Source of the DNA: Marinobacter xestospongiae
GTDB lineage: Bacteria; Pseudomonadota; Gammaproteobacteria; Pseudomonadales; Oleiphilaceae
DNA length: 62,449 nucleotides
Assembly (NCBI RefSeq): GCF_023156385.1
Contig: NZ_JAKZAK010000031.1
Span: forward strand, 1-62,449
Reading direction: 5' to 3'
The stretch's first letter is position 1; each line of letters opens with the position of its first letter. The position numbers and the translations under genes are program-made. This document shows, piece by piece, positions 44,043-53,019 of the stretch. The notes beneath the pieces are model-generated. The model saw only the letters and a list, made by a program, of their open reading frames with translations, was not told the origin of the DNA and made no database searches.

Positions 44043-44771
44043 ATGCAATTCCCGTCGCCGTTGATTGAGGGGCGCCTGATCCGGCGTTACAAACGCTTTT
44101 TGGCAGATGTGCTACTGCCGGATGGCAGTGAAGTGATCGCCCATTGTCCCAACACCGGTTCCATGCTGGGCTGCCAGCCGGATCATGCCCGGGTTTGGTT
44201 AACATCCAGTGACAACCCCAAACGCAAGCTCAAGTACACCTGGGAACTGGTGGAAACTGCCCCGGGGCAGCTTGCCTGCATCAATACCGCTCGTCCCAAC
44301 GCCCAGGCCCGGGAGACGGTGGAAGCGGGGCGCATCGAGGCGCTGGCGGGCTACGCCCACTGCCGCAGTGAAGTGCGCTACGGCGCTGAGAACAGTCGTA
44401 TCGACCTGCATCTGTCCGGCCATGCCGAGCTGGCGGATGCCTGGGTGGAGGTCAAGAACGTGACCCTTTGCGAGGATGGCCGCGGGCTGTTCCCGGATGC
44501 GGTGACCACCCGCGGCCAGAAGCACCTGCGGGAACTGATGGCGCAGGTGGAGGCCGGTGAGCGGGCCGTGCTGCTGTTTTGCGTCAATCACTCCGGCATC
44601 ACCGAAGTTCGCCCGGCGGACCGGATCGATCCGGCCTACGGCGCCCTGCTGCGGGAAGCGGTAGCGAGAGGGGTGGAAGTGCTGGCCTGGCAGGCGAATC
44701 TGGCCGTTGCTGGCGAGGTCAGTGGCCGCCTTGACCTGGTCCGGCCGGTGCCGGTCAGTCTGGCACCCTGA
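44043..44771 (+). CDS. sfsA: SfsA family protein
   Basis: A 242-residue protein starting MQFPSPLIEGRLIRRYKRF with CGGAG upstream; the longer frame from 43974 is unconserved. Family blocks VIAHCPNTGSMLGC and VEVKNVTLCEDGRGLFPDAVTTRGQKHLREL are intact. SfsA stimulates maltose genes in E. coli when overproduced and has an OB-like plus nuclease-like fold; its true role is unsettled. Divergent from dksA, a conserved pairing. Confidence 0.93.
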   Translation: MQFPSPLIEGRLIRRYKRFLADVLLPDGSEVIAHCPNTGSMLGCQPDHARVWLTSSDNPKRKLKYTWELVETAPGQLACINTARPNAQARETVEAGRIEALAGYAHCRSEVRYGAENSRIDLHLSGHAELADAWVEVKNVTLCEDGRGLFPDAVTTRGQKHLRELMAQVEAGERAVLLFCVNHSGITEVRPADRIDPAYGALLREAVARGVEVLAWQANLAVAGEVSGRLDLVRPVPVSLAP

Positions 44772-45096
44772 CCAGAATCTGGCCGCGACTTTCCCGCACC
44801 TCCAGCGGGCTCAGGGCATCGCCCTGGCACGGGCCGGCAATGCAGTGTCCGCGATCGGGGGTGAACAGCGCGCCGTGGGTGGCGCACTGGATAAAGTCGC
44901 CGTCGGCATCCAGGAACCGGCCGGGCATCCAGTTCAGCTCGATGCCAAGGTGAGGGCAGCGGTTGGCGTAGGCCACCAATTGGTCCCGGTGGAACATCAC
45001 AAAGCCCGGGGTATCGTCGACGGTGAACTCGACAGCTTGCCGGTCCGTCAGCGCGTCGCGCTCGCAGACCGGGTGCCAGGTGGTGGAGGCGTTCAC
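44755..45096 (-). CDS. Rieske [2Fe-2S] ferredoxin-like protein
   Basis: A 113-residue single-domain Rieske protein with the cluster motifs CPHLG and CATHGALF (two Cys, two His). No signal or membrane segment, so it is a soluble cytosolic electron carrier or NirD-like subunit. Start is GTG overlapping the stop of the upstream pentapeptide gene (GTGA), so the two are coupled. Its 3' end overlaps convergent sfsA by 17 bases. No oxygenase partner is nearby. Confidence 0.88.
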   Translation of the reverse strand: MNASTTWHPVCERDALTDRQAVEFTVDDTPGFVMFHRDQLVAYANRCPHLGIELNWMPGRFLDADGDFIQCATHGALFTPDRGHCIAGPCQGDALSPLEVRESRGQILVRVPD

Positions 45097-45449
45097 TTAC
45101 CGGTATTGCACCGCATGCGGGTGCCATGGTTCAGCGACATAACGATCTCATCAGCGTGCAGCGCCAGCGGGAAGTAGCATCCGGAAATCTTGGCACCGGC
45201 AATGCTGGCGCCTTCCAGTTGGGCCTCACGGAAGTCGACGCCACGAATGTCCGCGCCGCGGAAGTAGGCGTGGCTGAAATCCAGGCCACTGGCGTCCAGA
45301 CCCCGCAGATCCAGACCGCGGAAGTCGCCATGGGAAAAACTGGGCAGGCTGTCCCGCTTGGCCTTGGCCTCGTTGAACGCCTTCATATTCTCGTTGCGGA
45401 GGATCTCGTACAGCGGATCGTCGATATGGCGGATTGCGTCGGTGTCCAT
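45093..45449 (-). CDS. Pentapeptide repeat protein
   Basis: A 118-residue protein. The N-terminal 35 residues are helical (MDTDAIRHIDDPLYEILRNE). From about residue 38 there are consecutive five-residue repeats (GDFRG LDLRG LDASG LDFSH AYFRG ADIRG VDFRE AQLEG), about nine in all, then a conserved-looking tail SLNHGTRMRCNTG. AAGGAG precedes the ATG. It is coupled to the Rieske gene. Function is unknown. Confidence 0.82.
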   Translation of the reverse strand: MDTDAIRHIDDPLYEILRNENMKAFNEAKAKRDSLPSFSHGDFRGLDLRGLDASGLDFSHAYFRGADIRGVDFREAQLEGASIAGAKISGCYFPLALHADEIVMSLNHGTRMRCNTGK

Positions 45450-45544
45450 CGTTTTACTCCTTCCCGGGCGCGGGTGCCGCGCCGACTGGTAACAGTGTAG
45501 CCCAGTGCGGGCCAGGCCATGGCCGGGCCAGCGTGCGCAGGGCG

Positions 45545-47119
45545 TTACTCCGGCAGCCCCAGGTGCTGGCGGATACAGTCGGCCAACGCTTCGGCCGCCT
45601 GGGGCTGGTCGGTGTGGACGTGGACAGTGTGGCGCTTCTCGTCCGTGGTCAGCGGTTCCCACCAGTCCTTCTGGGCATCCAGCAGGGATTCGGTGGCCTC
45701 AGAGGCGTCGCCCTTGCGTTCACGAATCCAGGCCCGCCGTTTCTCTTCAGGCGCTTCGCAGTGCAGCAGCGCGAACGGCACGCTGTGACTTTCGGCTACG
45801 TCGGCGATCAGTGTCCGCTCGCTGACCCGCAGGTTGGCGGCATCGACAATGACCGGCAGACCGGCTTCCAGCAGCTGGCCGGCCAGTTCCGCCAGGCGCT
45901 GGTAGGTGCGTTCGGTCGCTTCCGGCGTGTACAGGTTACCGCCCTGGGGCGACCTGCTCTGGTCCAGTGGCCCCAGGCCGAACAGGCGCTTGCGCTCCAC
46001 ATCGGAACGCAGCCGTACCAGTCCCAGCTCCCGGGCCATGGCGGCACTGACGCAGGTCTTGCCGCTGGCAGACAGACCGCTGGTGGCCAGCAGGTAATGG
46101 TTGGGAATGCCGCTGTAGCTTTCTGCCAGTTCGGCGTAATCGCGATAGCGCTGGTGCAGGCCGGCTTTCTCGGTGTCGGTCAGGGCCGGGTTGCCGAGGG
46201 TGAACAGGGCAATCTTGGCGCGAACGAGCGCGCGGTAGGCTTTGTATAGCGGCAGCAAGGTCAGCGCCTGGAAGTCGCCGCGGTACTCCAGGTAGGTGTT
46301 CAGCACCTCATTGGCCAGGGCGTACTCGCGACGGGACTCCAGGTCCATCAGCAGGAACGCCAGGTCGTTGATGACATCGATCCAGCGGAATGGCTCGTTG
46401 AATTCGATGCCGTCGAAGACCGTGACCTGGTCATTGAACACTGTGATATTGGCCAGGTGGAGGTCACCGTGGCACTCCCGGACAAAACCGCCGGCACGGC
46501 GTTGGGCAATCAGCTCGCGGTGGCGCTCGAACGTGGTGCGGGTCCAGGCCTCGAGGTTGTCGAGCTGGTCAAGCAGGGGCTGATCCGACAACAGCGGACG
46601 AATCTGGTCAAAGTTCTCCTGCATGGCGGCATAAACCGCCTCCGGCGTGCCCAGGGGCTTGTCGTCGGCGACCGCCGGCAGCTGGTCGTGGAAGCTGGCG
46701 ACCTGGCGGGCGAGAGTGGTCAACAGCGCCGCTGGCAGGTCGCCCCGTTCCTGGCGGGCGTCGAACAGTTCGCTCTGGCTGAACTGGCGCATGCGAATGG
46801 CATACTCGATGGCCTCGCCGCTGCCGCCCAGCTGGGGCGCGTCCGGAGTGCCGGTGATCGGCAGCACATCGACGTAGAGCTCGCTGGCAAGGCGGCTGTT
46901 GAGACGCAACTCTTCCTCACAGAAATGCCGCCGACGGTCCAGGGTCGAGAAATCCAGGAAGCCGAAGTCCATCGGCTTCTTGATCTTGTAGGCGTAGTCG
47001 CCGGTCAGCAGCACCCAGGAAATGTGGGTTTCCAGCACTTCGAAGCTGTCTACCGGGTGGTCAAACAGGTCCGGGTTCTGCAAAGCCTGGATCAACTGGT
47101 CTGGGGATGTCTCGGTCAC
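45545..47119 (-). CDS. APH-like kinase fused to P-loop kinase
   Basis: A 524-residue two-domain protein. Residues about 1-330 resemble aminoglycoside/choline kinase folds, with the Brenner-like motif CHGDLHLANI and VFDGIEFNE as metal-binding region. Residues about 345-524 form a P-loop NTPase (ATSGLSASGKTCVSAAMA) of the zeta-toxin/gluconate-kinase-like type. Start is GTG, with AAGGAG upstream. A homolog is divergent from mrcB in Pseudomonas as well. The substrates are unknown; an antibiotic role is not implied. Confidence 0.82.
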   Translation of the reverse strand: MTETSPDQLIQALQNPDLFDHPVDSFEVLETHISWVLLTGDYAYKIKKPMDFGFLDFSTLDRRRHFCEEELRLNSRLASELYVDVLPITGTPDAPQLGGSGEAIEYAIRMRQFSQSELFDARQERGDLPAALLTTLARQVASFHDQLPAVADDKPLGTPEAVYAAMQENFDQIRPLLSDQPLLDQLDNLEAWTRTTFERHRELIAQRRAGGFVRECHGDLHLANITVFNDQVTVFDGIEFNEPFRWIDVINDLAFLLMDLESRREYALANEVLNTYLEYRGDFQALTLLPLYKAYRALVRAKIALFTLGNPALTDTEKAGLHQRYRDYAELAESYSGIPNHYLLATSGLSASGKTCVSAAMARELGLVRLRSDVERKRLFGLGPLDQSRSPQGGNLYTPEATERTYQRLAELAGQLLEAGLPVIVDAANLRVSERTLIADVAESHSVPFALLHCEAPEEKRRAWIRERKGDASEATESLLDAQKDWWEPLTTDEKRHTVHVHTDQPQAAEALADCIRQHLGLPE

Positions 47120-47219
47120 GACCGCTCCTTGGAGTTCTGTTTTTTGTGGCTCTCTATCATAACGGGCGCATTACAGAAATAACACAGAGCGGCCCTGCCA
47201 AGCCCGCGCTGGCTGTGGG

Positions 47220-47225
47220 TATAAT
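47220..47225 (+). promoter_or_regulatory. TATAAT immediately before mrcB
   Basis: TATAAT ends six bases before the mrcB ATG, so a transcript from it would begin at or within a base or two of the start codon. The -35 position (about 47197-47202) has no good match. Confidence 0.5.
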
Positions 47226-47231
47226 CCGGAC

Positions 47232-49559
47232 ATGAAAAAGTCTGCGCCCGCCAAGAAGAAATCTCGCAAATCCCCCAAGAAATCCCCCGTTGCCCGCAAA
47301 CGCTGGTTCTGGCCACTGGTCCTGCGATTGACTCTGGTTGGTGCCGTGCTGCTGGCTGGCTGGCTGGTGTACCTGGATGCCGTTGTCACCGAGCGCTTCG
47401 AGGGCCGTCGTTTCGAGGTGCCGTCGCGGGTCTATGCCCGTCCTCTGGAGCTGTATGATGGCGCCAGCATCAGCCGCAGCGCGCTTGAGCGTGAGCTGGC
47501 GCTGGCGGGTTATCGTCAGGGCGATGGTCAGCGCGTCGGTACCTATCAGCGTTCCGGCCAGAACTATGTGATCAGCACCCGGGGCTTTGAATTCAGCGAC
47601 GGTGATGAACCCCGGCGGCGGCTGGCGTTCCGGATTGCTGGCGACCGGGTGCAGGGGCTGCGAACCCTGTCCGGGCCGTCCTCGCCCATCGTGCGGCTGG
47701 AGCCCGCGCAGATCGGTGGCATCTATCCGGCCCACCGGGAAGATCGGGTGCTGATCCAGCTCAGTGACCTGCCGCCATTGTTTGAGCAAACCCTACTGGC
47801 GGTGGAAGACCGGGATTTTTACGACCACTTTGGCGTTGCGCCGTTGTCCATTGCCCGCGCCATGTGGGTGAACCTGCGTGCCGGCCGGGTGGTGCAGGGC
47901 GGCAGCACGCTGACCCAGCAGCTGATCAAGAATTTCTACCTGACCCGCGAGCAGACCCTGGTGCGCAAAGGTAATGAGGCGCTGATGGCGATTCTGCTGG
48001 AGCTGCATTACGACAAACGCGACATTCTTGAAACCTACCTCAACGAGGTTTACCTGGGGCAGGCCGGGGTACGCAGCATTCATGGCTTTGGCCTGGCCAG
48101 CCAGTTTTACTTCGGTGAGTCACTGGCGGATTTGAGGGCGCACCAGGTGGCCCTGCTGGTGGGCATGGTAAAGGGACCGAGTTACTACAACCCCCGTCGG
48201 CACCCGGAACGGGCCCGGCAGCGACGCAACCTGGTGCTTGATGTGCTGGTGCAGCAGGGCCTGTTGAGTGAAGAGGCCGCTGCGGATGCCAAGGCGCGGC
48301 CGCTGGGTGTTACTTCAAAGCCCTCGTTCTCGGAGAACCGCTACCCGGCCTACATCGATCTGGTACGCCGTCACCTAGCGCGGGACTATCGCGACGAAGA
48401 CCTGCAGAGCGAAGGCCTGCGAATCTTCACCACCCTGGATCCGGCGATTCAGGATTCGGCGGAACGTTCGGTACGGGAAACCCTGAAGGAACTGGATGGC
48501 CGTGGTGGCGACGGCAAGCTGGAATCGGCGATGGTGGTCACCAACCGCAACAGCGGTGAGGTGCTGGCGCTGGTGGGTGGTCGTGATCCGCGCTTTGCCG
48601 GTTTCAACCGGGCGCTGGATGCCCGTCGTCCCATCGGTTCGCTGATCAAACCCTTCGTCTATCTGGCGGCTTTGCAGCAGCCAGAGCGTTACACCCTGAT
48701 CTCCCCGGTGCAGGACAAGAGCTTTGCACTGGTGTTCGATGACGGCCAGCGCTGGGAACCGCGCAACTACGATCGCAAGGAGCGTGGTGAGGTGCCGCTG
48801 CACCTGGCGCTGTCCCGTTCCTACAATCTGCCCACGGTGCGGGTGGGACTGGACGTTGGTGTGGAATCCGTCACTGATATTTTGCAGGACCTGGGGGTGA
48901 CTGAATCGATCTCCCAGTACCCGTCGATGCTGCTTGGCGCGGTGTCGATGACCCCGGTGACCGTGGCCCAGACCTATCAGGGGCTGGCAACTGGTGGTTT
49001 CAATACCCCACTGCGCACCATTCGTCAGGTTACCGACGCCGGGGGGGAGGCACTTAGCCGCTACAACCTGGCGGTGGACCAGGTGCTGGACCCGGCGGCC
49101 ACCCACCTGGTGCAGTACGCCATGCAGGAAACCATGCAGGAAGGCACTGGTCGCTCGGCCTATCGCTGGTTGCCCCGGGAGCTCACGCTGGCGGGCAAGA
49201 CGGGCACCACCGATGACGGTCGCGACAGCTGGTTTGCCGGTTTCAGTGGTGACCTGCTGGCGGTGAGCTGGGTGGGGCGTGATGACAACGGTGCCACCTC
49301 GTTGACCGGCGCCTCCGGGGCCTTGCCGGTGTGGTCTGAATTCATGTCGCAGGTGCCACAGCACGGCTTTCAGCCGGTAGTCCCGGATGGCGTCCAGTAT
49401 CACTGGGTGAACGCGGAGACGGGTGCGCTGACCGCGGAGTCCTGCGACAATGCGCGACTGATTCCATTCATCGCTGGTAGCGAGCCCGAGCGGCAGGATG
49501 ACTGTGCCGGCAGTCTGTCCAACCGTCTGCGGGGCTGGTTTGAAGGACTGTTTCAATGA
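47232..49559 (+). CDS. mrcB: Penicillin-binding protein 1B
   Basis: Bifunctional peptidoglycan glycosyltransferase/transpeptidase, 775 residues. A very basic cytosolic tail (1-24), one membrane segment (about 26-47), a UvrB-like small domain, then GT51 with VEDRDFYDHFGV and QGGSTLTQQLIKNFYL. The transpeptidase has SLIK (SxxK), SYN (SxN) and KTGTT. No ribosome binding site precedes the ATG; see the TATAAT entry. The stop overlaps the start of the LpoP-like gene. Confidence 0.96.
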   Translation: MKKSAPAKKKSRKSPKKSPVARKRWFWPLVLRLTLVGAVLLAGWLVYLDAVVTERFEGRRFEVPSRVYARPLELYDGASISRSALERELALAGYRQGDGQRVGTYQRSGQNYVISTRGFEFSDGDEPRRRLAFRIAGDRVQGLRTLSGPSSPIVRLEPAQIGGIYPAHREDRVLIQLSDLPPLFEQTLLAVEDRDFYDHFGVAPLSIARAMWVNLRAGRVVQGGSTLTQQLIKNFYLTREQTLVRKGNEALMAILLELHYDKRDILETYLNEVYLGQAGVRSIHGFGLASQFYFGESLADLRAHQVALLVGMVKGPSYYNPRRHPERARQRRNLVLDVLVQQGLLSEEAAADAKARPLGVTSKPSFSENRYPAYIDLVRRHLARDYRDEDLQSEGLRIFTTLDPAIQDSAERSVRETLKELDGRGGDGKLESAMVVTNRNSGEVLALVGGRDPRFAGFNRALDARRPIGSLIKPFVYLAALQQPERYTLISPVQDKSFALVFDDGQRWEPRNYDRKERGEVPLHLALSRSYNLPTVRVGLDVGVESVTDILQDLGVTESISQYPSMLLGAVSMTPVTVAQTYQGLATGGFNTPLRTIRQVTDAGGEALSRYNLAVDQVLDPAATHLVQYAMQETMQEGTGRSAYRWLPRELTLAGKTGTTDDGRDSWFAGFSGDLLAVSWVGRDDNGATSLTGASGALPVWSEFMSQVPQHGFQPVVPDGVQYHWVNAETGALTAESCDNARLIPFIAGSEPERQDDCAGSLSNRLRGWFEGLFQ

Positions 49560-50161
49560 TCCCCAAGCACCTGACATCCAAACACCCGACCCTTAAGCGC
49601 CTGATGCTGGGCAGCGCCTTTGGCAGTGCGCTGCTGCTGGCCGGCTGTGCCACCGGACCGGGTGGTTCTTCCATCTACGTGCCGGCGGCGCCGCCACCGG
49701 ATTATGATCGCTCCGAGCCTGCCGACGCATCCTCGACGTCCAGCCAGGATTCGGCGACACCGGCCCGGCCAAGCTCCGCCCGGGAGGCAACGCCCCGTGA
49801 AACGGACCCGGCACCACGTTACCGTGATGAGGGGGATGCCCTGTCCGGCGCGGCGGCCAGCCTGATCGCGCGCGCCGACAGTCTGCTGGCCCAGGGCCGG
49901 ACACAGGCGGCGATTGGCCAGTTGGAGCGGGCACAACGCATTTCGCCGCGTTCGGCGGAGGTCTATTTCAAACTGTCCGAGGCTTATGTGACGGCCAATA
50001 ACCTGGGGGCGGCGGAACAGTTTACGCTGAAGGGGCTATCTCTGGCGGGTCGCAATGCCGGACTGCAGCGCTCCGGCTGGTTGCTGCTTGCTGACATTCG
50101 CCGCGCTCGCGGGAATGTGGCGGGTGCGGATCAGGCCGAAGCCAGGGCGGCGGCCCTGTAA
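49556..50161 (+). CDS. lpoP: TPR lipoprotein, probable PBP1B activator LpoP
   Basis: A 201-residue outer membrane lipoprotein candidate. Lipobox LLAGC near residue 31, a Pro/Ser-rich linker (about 40-95), then TPR repeats (SLIARADSLLAQGRTQAAIGQL, VYFKLSEAYVTANNLGAAEQF). The start overlaps the mrcB stop (ATGA). In Pseudomonas aeruginosa the TPR lipoprotein LpoP, encoded beside ponB, activates PBP1B; gene position and domain layout match, so the name is by analogy. Confidence 0.82.
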   Translation: MIPKHLTSKHPTLKRLMLGSAFGSALLLAGCATGPGGSSIYVPAAPPPDYDRSEPADASSTSSQDSATPARPSSAREATPRETDPAPRYRDEGDALSGAAASLIARADSLLAQGRTQAAIGQLERAQRISPRSAEVYFKLSEAYVTANNLGAAEQFTLKGLSLAGRNAGLQRSGWLLLADIRRARGNVAGADQAEARAAAL

Positions 50162-50230
50162 GGACGGGGCGTTACGGTGTGGTCAGCATCGCCACGCCCC
50201 GGGAACTCGAGCGTGGCGACGTGGGTTGGA

Positions 50231-51511
50231 TCACAGCGTGGCGAATACCCGCTCGGCAGCTTGCAGGGTGTGAGCGATGTCGTCGTCTGACAGTGCCGCA
50301 CTGACGAAGCTGGCTTCAAACGCTGACGGCGCCAGGTAGACACCTTCTTTCAGCATGCCCTGGAAGAAGGTACCGAAGCGTTCCACATCGCAGGCCATGA
50401 CCTGATCAAAGGTGGAGACCTGCTCCGCGTCGGTGAAGAAGAAGCCAAACATGCCGCCTGCACCTTGCACCGCGAGCGGAACGCCGGCCTTGTCGGCCGC
50501 GGCCTTCAGGCCCTGCTGCAGAGTCTCGGCCTTGCGGCTGAGGTCATCGTGGAAGCCCGGCTCGGAGATCAGGTTGAGACTGGTCAGCCCGGCGACCATC
50601 GCCAACGGGTTGCCCGACAGAGTGCCGGCCTGGTACACCGGTCCCAGAGGCGAGATATGTTCCATGATGGCGCGCTTGCCGCCGAAGGCACCGACGGGCA
50701 GGCCGCCGCCGATGACCTTGCCCAGGGCGGTGAGGTCCGGGGTCACGCCGTAGTGGGCCTGAGCACCACCCAGGGCAACCCGGAACCCGGTCATCACCTC
50801 ATCGAAGATCAGCACCGTACCGCTGGCGTCACACACTTCCCGCAGGCACTCCAGGAACCCCGGTACCGGGGGGATGCAGTTCATGTTACCGGCTACTGGC
50901 TCAACGATGATGGCGGCAATCTGGTCACCCATCTTCGCGAAGGTGTCCCGAACGCCGTCGATGTCGTTGTAGGACAGTGTCAGGGTGTGCTCGGCGAGAC
51001 TGGCGGGAACGCCTGGGGAGTTGGGTTCGCCGAGGGTCAGGGCGCCGGAGCCGGCTTTTACCAGCAGGGAGTCGACATGGCCGTGGTAACAACCTTCAAA
51101 TTTGACGATCTTGTCGCGACCAGTGTAGCCGCGGGCAAGGCGGATGGCGCTCATGGTGGCCTCGGTGCCTGAATTCACCATTCGCACCATGTCGATGGAG
51201 GGCACCAGCTCGCATACCTTGCGGGCCATGTCGGTTTCAATCGCAGTGGGGGCGCCGTAGCCGACCCCCAGATCGATCTGCCGGTGCAGGGCCTCCTTGA
51301 TGCTGGGGTTGGAGTGGCCGACGATCATGGGCCCCCAGGATCCGATGTAATCGATGTAGCGGCGGTCGTCCTCGTCGTAGAGGTAGGCCCCCTCGGCGCG
51401 TTTGAAGAACAGCGGGGTGCCGCCAACGCCGCGGAAAGCCCGGACCGGCGAGTTCACGCCACCGGGAATGTATTTCTGGGCCTGTTCGAACAGGGTTTCA
51501 GACTGGGTCAT
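50231..51511 (-). CDS. hemL: Glutamate-1-semialdehyde 2,1-aminomutase
   Basis: PLP enzyme that makes 5-aminolevulinate; 426 residues, exactly the E. coli length, from MTQSETLFEQAQKYIPGG. The PLP lysine is in GKVIGGGLPVGAFGG, and VNSGTEATMSAIRLARGYTGR is present. The open frame runs about 127 codons further upstream across thiE in another frame, which is a shadow. Order thiD-thiE-hemL matches Pseudomonas. Confidence 0.98.
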   Translation of the reverse strand: MTQSETLFEQAQKYIPGGVNSPVRAFRGVGGTPLFFKRAEGAYLYDEDDRRYIDYIGSWGPMIVGHSNPSIKEALHRQIDLGVGYGAPTAIETDMARKVCELVPSIDMVRMVNSGTEATMSAIRLARGYTGRDKIVKFEGCYHGHVDSLLVKAGSGALTLGEPNSPGVPASLAEHTLTLSYNDIDGVRDTFAKMGDQIAAIIVEPVAGNMNCIPPVPGFLECLREVCDASGTVLIFDEVMTGFRVALGGAQAHYGVTPDLTALGKVIGGGLPVGAFGGKRAIMEHISPLGPVYQAGTLSGNPLAMVAGLTSLNLISEPGFHDDLSRKAETLQQGLKAAADKAGVPLAVQGAGGMFGFFFTDAEQVSTFDQVMACDVERFGTFFQGMLKEGVYLAPSAFEASFVSAALSDDDIAHTLQAAERVFATL

Positions 51512-51557
51512 GCTGTGGAGCTCCGTGACGGCTACTGAAAGTGATGGGTTAAAAAGG

Positions 51558-52223
51558 TTACGGGTGAAAAGGGTAGAGCGGATGATGGTCAGCGAACAAG
51601 CGGCTGAATTGTCGTGCGCGCAGTTCGACATCACCGGGGGCGAACAATCCGCCCACCACCGCCAGCAGGTCTGCGCCGCTGGTGATAAGGTCGGCACCGT
51701 TGTGGACCGTAATGCCGCCAATCGCGGTGGTGGGGCGGCCGAACTGCCGGGCCTGGGCCAGTACCTGGCGGTTTGCCGGGGGCGCACCGGGCTTGGTGGC
51801 CGACTGGAAGAAGCGGCCGAAGGCGAGGTAGTCAGCGCCCTGGTCATGGGCCAGTCTGGCCAGTTCGAGATCGCCGTGACAGGTAATGCCAATGAGGGCG
51901 TCTTCCCCCAGCAGGTTGCGGGCGTCGGTCAGGGTCTGGTCGCTCTGGCCCAGGTGAACGCCGGCGGCCCCCACTCGTTTGGCCAGCTGCGGATCGTCAT
52001 TGATGATCAGCGGCACCCCGGCTTCGCCACACAGGCCTTGGAGTCGGCTGGCCTGGTCCAGCCGCACGCTGTCCGGGGAGCGTTTGTCGCGATACTGCAC
52101 CAGCACCGCACCACCGCGGAGGGCGGCGGTGACTGCGGCAACCAGTTGGTCGGCGGGGATCAGCTGTTCGTCGGTGATGGCGTAGAGCCCGGGCCGCAGC
52201 CCTTTGCTAAAAGCCGGATTCAT
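51558..52223 (-). CDS. thiE: Thiamine-phosphate synthase
   Basis: Joins the HMP-PP and thiazole phosphate moieties of thiamine; 221 residues, TIM barrel. Motifs: LYAITDEQL, VQYRDKRS, INDDPQLAKRVGAAGVHLGQ, AFGRFFQSATKPGA and AIGGITVHNG. The ATG overlaps the thiD stop (ATGA). Confidence 0.97.
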   Translation of the reverse strand: MNPAFSKGLRPGLYAITDEQLIPADQLVAAVTAALRGGAVLVQYRDKRSPDSVRLDQASRLQGLCGEAGVPLIINDDPQLAKRVGAAGVHLGQSDQTLTDARNLLGEDALIGITCHGDLELARLAHDQGADYLAFGRFFQSATKPGAPPANRQVLAQARQFGRPTTAIGGITVHNGADLITSGADLLAVVGGLFAPGDVELRARQFSRLFADHHPLYPFHP

Positions 52224-52978
52224 GGGGCAATCCGCACCGACCGGTCGGGTACCGGCTGGCCCTGGCCGACCGCCAGCGCCTGATTGATGGCCGCGGAGAC
52301 GAAGCGCTGGGCCTGCTCGATGGCGGCCTCCCGACTCAGCCCGGCCGCCCGGCCAGCGGCGATGGCGGCGGCGAGGGTGCAGCCAGTGCCATGGTATTCC
52401 CCGCCACGACGGGGGATCTGCCAGGCCCGGGGCGCCTGGTCCTCGCAGTAGAGTGTGTTGGTAATGTCCTCTTCCTGACCATGACCGCCGGTGGCCAGTA
52501 CCGCCTGACAGCCGCCGCTGAGCAGGTTGGCCGCAGCCTGATCCGGCTGTTCCGAGTCCCCCAGCAGGGCCAGTTCGATGCCGTTAGGGGTGATCAGGTC
52601 GGCGCGGGCAAACAGCGCCTGTTTCATTGACTCGATCAGCGCCTGGTCGGCCAGGTCGCCACCGCCGGCGGCCTTGATCACCGGATCGACAATCAGCGGG
52701 ATGTCGGGTTTGTCAGCGAGGAAATCCAGCAGCGTCTCAACGATGGCCGCATTCCCCAGGGCGCCGGTTTTGATGGCGTGGAACGGGGTGTCCTGGGCCA
52801 GGCAGTCGAGTTGCTGGCGAACCAGGTCGGCCTCAATGGCGCTGGCGCCGTAGACGTTGCGGGTGTCCTGAACGGTCAGGCAGGCCAGTACCGGCAGTGG
52901 ATGGGCGCCAAGGGCCGTAATCGCCTGGATGTCGGCCTGGATACCGGCGCCGCCGGAGGGGTCCAGCCCTGACAGCAC
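52220..52978 (-). CDS. thiD: Hydroxymethylpyrimidine kinase/phosphokinase
   Basis: Phosphorylates HMP and HMP-P in thiamine synthesis; ribokinase fold, 252 residues from the first conventional start (GTG). Motifs SGLDPSGGAGIQADIQA and the anion hole GTGCTLAAAIAAG are intact. The GTG start removes part of the first beta strand and has no ribosome site. The same frame continues ten codons upstream (IELKHRPQVL), beginning with ATC at 53008-53006, which lies seven bases after a perfect AGGAGG (53023-53018). I think the true start is that ATC, giving 262 residues. The Shine-Dalgarno overlaps the hemJ stop. Confidence 0.93.
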   Translation of the reverse strand: MLSGLDPSGGAGIQADIQAITALGAHPLPVLACLTVQDTRNVYGASAIEADLVRQQLDCLAQDTPFHAIKTGALGNAAIVETLLDFLADKPDIPLIVDPVIKAAGGGDLADQALIESMKQALFARADLITPNGIELALLGDSEQPDQAAANLLSGGCQAVLATGGHGQEEDITNTLYCEDQAPRAWQIPRRGGEYHGTGCTLAAAIAAGRAAGLSREAAIEQAQRFVSAAINQALAVGQGQPVPDRSVRIAP

Positions 52979-53019
52979 CAGGACCTGGGGGCGATGTTTG
53001 AGTTCGATGACGTTGCCTC

